Source: Methanobacteriota archaeon (GTDB lineage: Archaea; Halobacteriota; Methanosarcinia; Methanosarcinales; Methanosarcinaceae). From it: a DNA stretch of 28,832 nt. The stretch is from contig JAUPKV010000118.1 of NCBI GenBank assembly GCA_030837265.1, forward strand, positions 1 through 28,832, in the 5' to 3' direction. The notes under the pieces are model-generated. The model worked only from the letters and a program-made list of their open reading frames with translations. It searched no databases and had not been told where the DNA came from. Below are positions 22,148 to 28,832 of the stretch, in pieces (the first letter of the stretch is position 1; the number at the start of each line of letters is the position of its first letter). A program made the position numbers and the translations under genes.

Positions 22148-24097
22148 ATGTTGAGTTGTATGGAAATAGTTAAAAAATACGTGAGCAAATTTACTCAGAA
22201 TCTTGACGTAATTTTTGGCTTAATGGGGATCGGTCTAGGAATATTAATTGTTTCTTTATACTATTTGAAAAATTTGAACCAGCAAGACATCGGAGTTACT
22301 ATTCTATCTTCCTGTTTAATCTATATTTTATTTAGAAAGAAGTTTAAAAATGAGGCATCTATATCTTCAGGCAAGGATAAGCTAAAGAGGGTGCTTGGTC
22401 TTCTATTTTATATAATTTTTCTTACGTGCGTCTTATTATACAATACAAGCCCGTACTTTAGACCTTTGTCTTATTTCATACTAATATGTGTCCTTGCAGG
22501 CATTATTGCTTCTGAAATTCTTTATGTTAAAGAGGGAGACAGCGTAATCTCTATCCTGCTACAGATATTCCTGCTTTCAATACTAATAAGAGTCGGAGTT
22601 TTTTACAATTTTCCTAGCCTGATGGGTTATGATGCTTATTTCCATGCTAACATGGCGAGGATAATAACAGACACGGGATTTGTTGCTCCTTTTCAAATAA
22701 GTGGCAAATATTTTTATTATCCAATTGTTCATATATTTATTTCAATTACTCAGATAATAGGTAAAACAAATCTAAAGGATGCAATATTTTATTCGATAGG
22801 TTTTGCCAATATTTTCATAACAGCTTGCATCTACCTGATAGGAAAGAAACTTGAAGGCCCTCAAATGGGTCTGCTGGCCGCTCTCCTGATAAACTTGAAT
22901 AACCACAACATTGTTACCGGGATTGCAAATATAACCGCAGGTTCACTGGTCCTATGTTACTTCATATTCATTATATATACAATTTTCAGCGAAAAACAGG
23001 AAGTGAAGTATACAGGATTAATCCTGTTAATTTCAATTCTGATAATAGTGACCCATCAATTGACAACCTTTGTGGTAGTTTTAGCTTTAGTTACGATTTA
23101 TGCTAGTAAATACATGCACCGACACCTGTATAAAAATCCCCGAATTAAAACTACAGGTTTCAGTTACATGCTCTTTTTTTTAGTTAGCATGCAAACTTAC
23201 TGGACTTTCACATACGTCCACGGAGATATTTCATTTTTTGAGATGATTCTTAAGCCGCTTATTGGAGTATTGCAGGGAGGATCAGCTTATTCAAGCGACG
23301 AACTGATCGTGGGCTCAATAACCAATCAGGACGCATTGGAAACACTCATACTCCATATAAGTTATTTAGCTCTGCCTTTTTTCGCAATTGGAGGAGTATT
23401 AGCATATTTTTCCCGTGAAGACATCAAAAAGATAAACAAATTCTCTGTTGCTTTAGTGGTTATAATCCTGTACGGCTTAGCTTATGGGGTTCCTCTGCTA
23501 GGCATGAGAAATCTTCTGACAAGTAGATGGTTCCCCCTAATAGCAGTATTTCTCTCACTGGTGGCTGCTTCATTCATGTTGAAAATCGTAAGCCTCTGTG
23601 GTGTTAAAAAGACAAAAATTCCCGCAATCTTCATAACTGTATTATTATTTTCATTTGTAATGATTACGACACCAGCTATCAATAAAGACAACCCACTTGT
23701 CGCAAAAGATTCAACCGTAAGAAACCAGTTCAAATATGTAGAAATCTATGCTATTGAAACAATAACCGGAAAATACTCTGGCAGTATACTGATGGATTCA
23801 CCTTATGACAGTTGTCTTTTCTATAGTGGTTCTAAATTCAATTCCAGTAATGAAAAGGCTTTTGATATTAGTAATGTTAAAACGGGAGAGATCAAAGGAA
23901 ATCCTATGGTCCTGCTGCGAAAATCAACACTTACTGAACCTGTCTCTCTTAACGATCCCGAACGCTATGGTGTAGATTTTGTCCAGGCAATTCCGGTAAA
24001 ATTCTTCAACATGTTTGAAACACGAGACTATGCACTTATATATAATAACGAAGAAGTATCCGCTTACATTAAAGAAGGACAAGAAGCCAAGAGATAA
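22148..24097 (+). CDS. GT-C membrane glycosyltransferase with STT3/AglB-like motif
   Basis: A 649-residue protein with about 13 hydrophobic segments and a C-terminal domain of about 110 residues that is probably extracellular. The first large external loop has LMGYDAYFHANMA (Asp 162, His 166), which closely resembles the DAYYH-type catalytic motif of archaeal oligosaccharyltransferases and related PMT-like enzymes. A loop near residue 395 (GGSAYSSDELIVGS) carries a second acidic pair. No WWDYG motif is visible in the C-terminal domain, so it is unlikely to be a true AglB. A role in adding a sugar from a polyprenyl phosphate donor at the outer face is inferred. It precedes a flippase gene by 29 bases, so the two form an operon. 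The start has no Shine-Dalgarno sequence; ATG at 22160 is an alternative. Confidence 0.7.
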   Translation: MLSCMEIVKKYVSKFTQNLDVIFGLMGIGLGILIVSLYYLKNLNQQDIGVTILSSCLIYILFRKKFKNEASISSGKDKLKRVLGLLFYIIFLTCVLLYNTSPYFRPLSYFILICVLAGIIASEILYVKEGDSVISILLQIFLLSILIRVGVFYNFPSLMGYDAYFHANMARIITDTGFVAPFQISGKYFYYPIVHIFISITQIIGKTNLKDAIFYSIGFANIFITACIYLIGKKLEGPQMGLLAALLINLNNHNIVTGIANITAGSLVLCYFIFIIYTIFSEKQEVKYTGLILLISILIIVTHQLTTFVVVLALVTIYASKYMHRHLYKNPRIKTTGFSYMLFFLVSMQTYWTFTYVHGDISFFEMILKPLIGVLQGGSAYSSDELIVGSITNQDALETLILHISYLALPFFAIGGVLAYFSREDIKKINKFSVALVVIILYGLAYGVPLLGMRNLLTSRWFPLIAVFLSLVAASFMLKIVSLCGVKKTKIPAIFITVLLFSFVMITTPAINKDNPLVAKDSTVRNQFKYVEIYAIETITGKYSGSILMDSPYDSCLFYSGSKFNSSNEKAFDISNVKTGEIKGNPMVLLRKSTLTEPVSLNDPERYGVDFVQAIPVKFFNMFETRDYALIYNNEEVSAYIKEGQEAKR

Positions 24098-24126
24098 AAT
24101 TTCAAATTTTTTACGTTGGAAACAAT

Positions 24127-25590
24127 ATGTCAAATTTCGTAGTCAATGTGCTAAAACTCGTATCCGGAAGTGTTACTGCACAGATCCTGGGCATACTTCT
24201 TGTACCTATAATCACCAGAATATACAGTCCTCATGACCTGGGAATTTTCCAGATTTTTCTTTCCATATCAAGCATACTTATAATTTTCTCTACTTTTTCT
24301 TATCAGTTTGCAATAATGCTGCCGAAAACAGAAGAAGATTCTGCGAATATTGCTCTCCTCTGTGCAATACTGGTAACTCTTATATCTTTGATTACAGTCA
24401 TAATCGTGCTTTTGCTGCCGGAAGGAGTTGATCAGTTACTCAATGCTCCAGGGATTTCAAATTATTTACTTTACGTTCCAGCGATAACATTCTTCAACGG
24501 CATTTTTTTTGTGCAAAATTATTGGCTTTCAAGAAAAGTGCGTTTCGGAGTTATAGCGGGATCCAGAATCGTAAACACTGTTTCAACAAAAGCATTCCAG
24601 TTAGCTGCCCCTCTTATCAGTAGTATATCACCCTTCGGCCTCATAGCAGGATACGTTGTAGGATATGGATGTGCTGACCTATTTATGCTGAAAGGAGTAA
24701 AAAACGACTTAAAAATCTTCAGTAAAGTTACATTAAAAAGAATGAAAGAAATGGCTATTGAATATAAAAACTTTCCTCTATATAGTTCCTGGTCCACACT
24801 TGCAAACACGATTTCACCTCAGGTACCTACCTTTTTGCTTGTTTATTATTATAGTACGAGCGTTGTCGGATATTTTTCACTCGCGAACCAGGTCGTAAAT
24901 ATGCCCATGGGACTTCTAGGAACAGCCATACAGCAAGTTTTTTTCCAGAAGATAAGTGAGGTGAAAAATGGAAATGAGCCGGGAGATGTGAAAGTTATTG
25001 TTGGGGAGGTTTACAAAAAGCTCATTTTAATAGGCGTATTTCCGATGATACTCCTGCTTATACTTGGGGAAGAGATATTTACATTTGCTTTTGGAAATAG
25101 CTGGTATATCTCAGGTGTGTATATAAAAATCCTTGTGCCATGGATATTTCTTGTTTTTCTGTCCGCGCCAATTTCGACTCTGTATAGTGTTTACGATAAA
25201 CAGGGAGTCTGGTTTTCATTCAGTATAATCCTTTTAATCTCAAGAGTTGTGGCTCTGGCAATCGGGGGGACCTATGGAAGTCCTGAATTCGCACTTGGGC
25301 TGTTCAGTTTCACAGGGGCTTTATTCTTCCTCTGGAACAATGCGTATCTGCTGAACCTTACAGGAATTAGTAAAAAGGAGAGTGTTGAAATACTTGTTAA
25401 ATATACGATTATAGGCAGTATAGTTTCTTTACCACTAATTCTGCTTCAAGTACTTTCAGTGAACTTCTATTTAATTCTCCTTGCTACGGCAATCATAACG
25501 CCTATATACTATGGCATAACCTTGCACGATGACCCGACGTTTAAAAGAATGTTCGCAGCCTTCCTTGTGAACATAAAAAGCAAAATATGA
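24127..25590 (+). CDS. Wzx-like polysaccharide flippase (MOP superfamily)
   Basis: A 487-residue protein with 12-14 hydrophobic segments. It opens with SNFVVNVLKLVSGSVTAQIL, LLVPIITRIYSPHDLGIFQI and FSYQFAIMLPKTEEDSANIA, the usual start of Wzx/RfbX flippases, which move lipid-linked glycans across the membrane. A GGA lies 6 bases before the ATG, and the gene is 29 bases after the GT-C gene. The pair therefore seems to flip a lipid-linked glycan and process it outside the cell. Confidence 0.85.
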   Translation: MSNFVVNVLKLVSGSVTAQILGILLVPIITRIYSPHDLGIFQIFLSISSILIIFSTFSYQFAIMLPKTEEDSANIALLCAILVTLISLITVIIVLLLPEGVDQLLNAPGISNYLLYVPAITFFNGIFFVQNYWLSRKVRFGVIAGSRIVNTVSTKAFQLAAPLISSISPFGLIAGYVVGYGCADLFMLKGVKNDLKIFSKVTLKRMKEMAIEYKNFPLYSSWSTLANTISPQVPTFLLVYYYSTSVVGYFSLANQVVNMPMGLLGTAIQQVFFQKISEVKNGNEPGDVKVIVGEVYKKLILIGVFPMILLLILGEEIFTFAFGNSWYISGVYIKILVPWIFLVFLSAPISTLYSVYDKQGVWFSFSIILLISRVVALAIGGTYGSPEFALGLFSFTGALFFLWNNAYLLNLTGISKKESVEILVKYTIIGSIVSLPLILLQVLSVNFYLILLATAIITPIYYGITLHDDPTFKRMFAAFLVNIKSKI

Positions 25591-25682
25591 TCGAACATAT
25601 CACTTCTAAAAATAGCTAAGTTGTGAATATACCTGGAAAAAGAAAAAATTAGAAAACTTATTTGAAGAGTATTTTCTAGTGT

Positions 25683-26702
25683 TTAGCCGGTCTCGCCGGT
25701 CTCTTCATGATGAGTGCTGCTGTATAAAGTTTTTGCAAATGAGTATTTTTTATTCTCCAGAGTTACACTGTAGTAAGGCACCAGGTCAGGAGAAAAGCCC
25801 ATAATGAAATCCGCAAATCTGGGAATATTTCCTGCCATAACATTCATGTACTCAAAATTTCTGGACTTTAAATCCAGAAACTCATTATAATATAGAAGGG
25901 CGTTTGCACCTGTCCGGCTAAAGGACGGGTTGAGTGCAGATGACCAGGTAACCGTGCATTTTTTTCCATAAAGGTTCAGATGTGCTGCCACAGCTTCTCC
26001 TTCGGGAGTTTCGGTAACATACATATAACCAATATCTTTTTCTACAACAAGATTAAACACTTTTTCGAAAAATTTTTTAGGCACTGGCATTTCAAGATTC
26101 TGTTTTTCATATACCTTGGAAAGCAAACCATAATAGGTTTCAAGGTCGTTCAAAACCCTTGTTTTGAATCCCACTTCCTCAGCGGACTTAAGTTCTCTCC
26201 GAATCTTCCGCGAAAGGTTATTGGCAATATTTTCTTTCAGGTTCAGGTGATGAGTATAGTGAACCTCTGAGTCCCACCCGTTCCAGGTAAATGGTCTAAT
26301 GTCCCCAAATCCCGGAGCAAATACCAGGTGAATTTTGTCAAAGCTCTGCTTGCAAAGGAATTCCCTCAGGGGATTAAGGATTTCATGAGTCTCCTGTACT
26401 TGTTTACTTGCTTTGGAGCTGGCACTTCCCTTTATAAGAGGTCCGCAGTAGTCAGTCATATTGCAGGTTGAAGACGCTATTTTCAAGATCCCTTTGAGAT
26501 TCTTAACAAAAAGGGGGCATCCCCCAACAAGTTCACTGTTTCTGAAACAACCATAAATTCTGAGATCAAGGGAAAGAACATCCCTGCAAGTTTCCAACCA
26601 TTGACTGGTATGAAATAATGTACCAGGTTGAGATTTTTCTACAAGCAGGTCCCAATCTTTGTATTCGGCTGGTGGTAATTCTCTAACTTCAATTTCGTCC
26701 AT
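25683..26702 (-). CDS. FemAB/GNAT-like acyltransferase
   Basis: A 339-residue protein with two GNAT-type halves. The N-terminal part reads FHTSQWLETCRDVLSLDLRI; the second has LSRKIRRELKSAEEVGFKTR, a linker helix, and HLNLYGKKCTVTWSSALNPS with GANALLYYNEFLDLKSRNF, typical of the FemAB/BioF2-like group in polysaccharide loci. Such proteins usually transfer amino acids or acyl groups to sugars or amines; the substrate here is unknown. GGGG lies 6 bases before the ATG. The C-terminus ends HHEETGETG from a duplicated 9-bp unit. It lies tail to tail with the flippase gene and downstream of the GT4 gene, separated from it by 254 AT-rich bases with its own promoter area. Confidence 0.8.
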   Translation of the reverse strand: MDEIEVRELPPAEYKDWDLLVEKSQPGTLFHTSQWLETCRDVLSLDLRIYGCFRNSELVGGCPLFVKNLKGILKIASSTCNMTDYCGPLIKGSASSKASKQVQETHEILNPLREFLCKQSFDKIHLVFAPGFGDIRPFTWNGWDSEVHYTHHLNLKENIANNLSRKIRRELKSAEEVGFKTRVLNDLETYYGLLSKVYEKQNLEMPVPKKFFEKVFNLVVEKDIGYMYVTETPEGEAVAAHLNLYGKKCTVTWSSALNPSFSRTGANALLYYNEFLDLKSRNFEYMNVMAGNIPRFADFIMGFSPDLVPYYSVTLENKKYSFAKTLYSSTHHEETGETG

Positions 26703-26744
26703 TTTAAGCCCCGATAGAGTATGTTCGTTCAGTAACTAAGTCAG

Positions 26745-26768
26745 AAATTAATAAATTAATAAATTAAT
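26745..26768. repeat. Three tandem 8-bp AT units in the FemAB promoter
   Basis: AAATTAAT occurs three times in a row (26745-26752, 26753-26760, 26761-26768). The array lies 43-66 bases before the ATG of the FemAB-like gene, where its TATA box would be expected. The rest of the 26703-26956 spacer is AT-rich and shows no gene. Confidence 0.7.
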
Positions 26769-26956
26769 AAATTTATCATGAAATTGCACAGTTGAAATGA
26801 TAAACCGTGCATTTAATCAGATCACACTAATCAAATTAACACGATTAGATGCCTTGCATAGTTTCTTTATAAACGTTTCTATGTTGTAAATATGATTACT
26901 GCCGGTTCACAAATTAATTTTACACACTAAGTCATAAAGCTCAACTACCTCAAGTC

Positions 26957-28177
26957 TCATTCCTGAAGTCCGGATTTGCAGACCCTATCAACATTTTTCG
27001 CAACACTGTACCAGCTATAGTTTTCAATTACATAACCCAGTCCTTTTAAACCCATTTTGCTTCTTAAATCTTGATCCTTAAGCAGCTTTAAGACTGCATC
27101 TGAAAGAGCTTCGGGGCTTTCAGGAATAACAGGAAGTCCTCCATTGGAAGCTTCAAGTAGGTCCGAAACACCACTGATATCACTTGCAACAACTGGCTTT
27201 CCGCAAGCCATATACTCATATAATTTAAGTGGAGATAGGCCTATCTTTGCATTTCGGGCAAGTATGAAAGGAGCAACGCAGACATCGCTAGCGTTTATAT
27301 ACACCGGCACACGGTCATATGCAACTACACCTGTGAAAATGAACCTATCTTCAACTCCGAGTTCTCTGGAAAGCCTGCGAAGTTCATTTTTCATTACACC
27401 ATCTCCGACAATTAGAAAACGACACTCTGGGAGATGAGAGAGGATTGAAGGAGCTGCTTTTATCAGATACTCCAAACCTTGCCAGGGAGCAAGGTTTCCC
27501 ACAAAGCACACATAAAATTTATTAGAATCAAGGTTCAGTTCCTTTCTGCAGTCCATCTGGTCAAGAGGTTTGAAAAGAGAGGTATTTGCCCCATTGGAAA
27601 CTACTACAATTTTATCTTCCGGGATACGGAAAATTTTTACAATATTTGTTTTTATTCCTGGAGTTACGGAAATTATCCGGTTAGAGAATCCAAGAGCTTT
27701 CTTAAGAATAAAGAGTTTTATCCGGGATTGTAAAGCCAAGTAAGCCTTTGAAAACGAAAATTTGTCATTTTCATCGTGTCCGGAGAGGCTTCCATCTTCA
27801 TTTTTGATCCTGAAGAGCTTGCTTTCATCCTCAGGAATTCCATTTAATTCATAAACCATTTTTCTGAATCTGCTTTTAAAGAAGATTCCCGAAAGAAAGC
27901 CAAAGTTTGGATTGCGGGTATAGAGTACATCAAAAGTTTGTGAACTTATGATGTTTAGATAGCTTCTGAAATAATTGACAGTTAGAGAAAAAAAACTCCC
28001 CGGAGGAACATAATGACAATGGATGTTAGGTATGTTAGAAAGAGACGCCCTGTCAGTAGTAAATATATAAATCTCATTATCCAGTCGAGCCAGATTGCTA
28101 ACAAGCTCATACCTGTGGATAAGCGAACCATCAGCCAGATATAGAGGCCATACTATGTCCAGAAAAAGAATCTTCAA
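26957..28177 (-). CDS. GT4-family glycosyltransferase
   Basis: A GT-B fold enzyme of 406 residues. The donor half is clear: VCFVGNLAPWQGLEYLIKAA, FLIVGDGVMKNEL, FTGVVAYDRVPVYINASDV and SPLKLYEYMACGKPVVAS with the E-x7-E-type nucleotide-sugar site. The acceptor half begins MKILFLDIVWPLYLADGSL if translation starts at the TTG at 28177, which has AGGT 6 bases upstream; a GTG at 28192 would add five residues without a ribosome site. It has no membrane segment and works on the cytoplasmic side, adding a sugar to a lipid-linked glycan. It follows the interrupted GT2 gene by 45 bases on the same strand, so the two were one transcription unit. Confidence 0.88.
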   Translation of the reverse strand: MKILFLDIVWPLYLADGSLIHRYELVSNLARLDNEIYIFTTDRASLSNIPNIHCHYVPPGSFFSLTVNYFRSYLNIISSQTFDVLYTRNPNFGFLSGIFFKSRFRKMVYELNGIPEDESKLFRIKNEDGSLSGHDENDKFSFSKAYLALQSRIKLFILKKALGFSNRIISVTPGIKTNIVKIFRIPEDKIVVVSNGANTSLFKPLDQMDCRKELNLDSNKFYVCFVGNLAPWQGLEYLIKAAPSILSHLPECRFLIVGDGVMKNELRRLSRELGVEDRFIFTGVVAYDRVPVYINASDVCVAPFILARNAKIGLSPLKLYEYMACGKPVVASDISGVSDLLEASNGGLPVIPESPEALSDAVLKLLKDQDLRSKMGLKGLGYVIENYSWYSVAKNVDRVCKSGLQE

Positions 28178-28222
28178 AATATCTACCTGCACAAAAGCTG
28201 ATTTTTCAGAATACTCATATGA

Positions 28223-28832
28223 TCATTGTTCCCTTTTCTGTGTATCTCCTGAGTTTCGGCCAAATCTTCCCGAGATTCTTGAAGATAGTCTTGAAAGGCC
28301 GAATTTTTGATAATAAGATCTTATTTCAGGATCACTAATTTTTTTCTCCCGTTTAATGGCTGAACTAAGATACCCCCAGAGGTATGCAACTCCTGTATAA
28401 AAGGGAGACCTTACAGAAAGATAAAATACATTAATCAATACCGCAACCGGATTTTTGCCAAGATAGTAAGCCATCCATCCGTTTTTGACAAAACCGTGCC
28501 AGAGGCCATTTGCTGCACTTGTCTTACGCTTCTGGATCTGGATGATTTTAACGTATTGTTTGAGTTTCCACCCTCTCAGGAAAGCCTTAACATTTGAAAT
28601 AGAATCCGGGGATGGTTCAACCTCGTAACCGCCGGTTTCAAAGAAACATTCTTTCCTCCAGATCCTTCCTGTGCCACGGGGAAGGTTTTCATCTGTCTTT
28701 TCCCTGGAAAGTTTCCCCCCGGTATCATAATAAACTCCTCCGCTTGCTATTCCGAGAGAATTATCATGTTTAAATTCTTTTAGAAGTTTTCCGTTTTAAT
28801 TTTCTTCCAGCACTGTATCGGCATCAAGAAGA
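28223..28832 (-). pseudogene. GT2 glycosyltransferase with in-frame stop (partial)
   Basis: From the right edge the minus strand reads LLDADTVLEEN, where DADT is the DxD-type GT2 metal motif. A TAA follows at 28796-28798, then the frame continues NGKLLKEFKHDNSLGIASGG, LPRGTGRIWRKECFFETGGY and a tail with one hydrophobic segment (AVLINVFYLSVRSPFYTGVAYL). Everything on both sides fits a GT2 protein, so the stop interrupts one gene. It may be a real nonsense mutation or a sequencing error; the N-terminus lies outside the window. A later ATG at 28474 would give only 83 residues without the catalytic motif. The gene precedes the GT4 gene. Confidence 0.7.

Noticed and set aside
22051..22173. 40-codon plus-strand frame overlapping the start of the GT-C gene
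   Set aside because: A TATA-like GGTATAAAT lies directly before its ATG, too near to drive it; it has no ribosome site, and the sequence shows no family features.
1..28832. CRISPR arrays, tRNA or rRNA genes, intact insertion sequences
   Set aside because: No regularly spaced repeats of about 30 bases, no cloverleaf with a T-arm consensus, and no complete transposase with terminal repeats were found by eye.

Overview
The window reads as chromosomal DNA of a methanogenic archaeon of the Methanosarcina type. Three markers point to methanogens: F420-dependent methylene-H4MPT dehydrogenase (mtd), the methanofuran enzyme MfnB and several methanogen-specific DUF families (DUF473, DUF2111, DUF166). 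Archaeosine tRNA-guanine transglycosylase marks it as archaeal. Large polysaccharide loci, AT-rich intergenic DNA with archaeal TATA boxes, and gene pairs such as serB/COG1340 suggest Methanosarcina. The assignment rests on recalled family knowledge, not on a search.

Left half (1-14576), housekeeping and C1 metabolism. In order: a tail of an upstream gene; a minus-strand PAC2/DUF473 pair; a small, heavily sequon-laden lipoprotein; tgtA; a plus-strand trio UbiA prenyltransferase / geranylgeranyl-reductase-like flavoprotein / radical SAM-SPASM protein; a COG1340 coiled-coil gene preceded by an internally deleted serB pseudogene; mtd; DUF2111; DUF166 divergent from thymidylate kinase; a small acidic protein; a HisA-like gene divergent from mfnB; and a DUF457-type membrane hydrolase. 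Two genes (PAC2 and DUF2111) lack an ATG, GTG or TTG where their Shine-Dalgarno sequence and family N-terminus place the start; CTG and ATC stand there instead.

Right half (14591-28832), cell-surface polysaccharide. It holds two large multi-pass GT-C-like proteins, a NodB-type polysaccharide deacetylase, a secreted parallel beta-helix protein, a double GT2 glycosyltransferase, a Wzx-like flippase, a FemAB/GNAT-like transferase, a GT4 glycosyltransferase and a GT2 gene that carries an in-frame stop and runs off the right edge. Together these fit assembly, export and modification of an extracellular glycan or of N-linked glycans. About 1 kb of AT-rich DNA at 21107-22147 has short tandem repeats and a probable transposase remnant, and looks like a decay zone inside the locus.

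How the genes work together: mtd and mfnB serve the one-carbon pathway (a C1-carrier redox step and cofactor synthesis), and the HisA-like gene shares a divergent promoter region with mfnB. The UbiA/reductase/radical SAM trio looks like a dedicated pathway for a prenylated, partly reduced lipid-soluble molecule; methanophenazine is an attractive but unproven candidate. I found no CRISPR array, tRNA, rRNA or intact mobile element.
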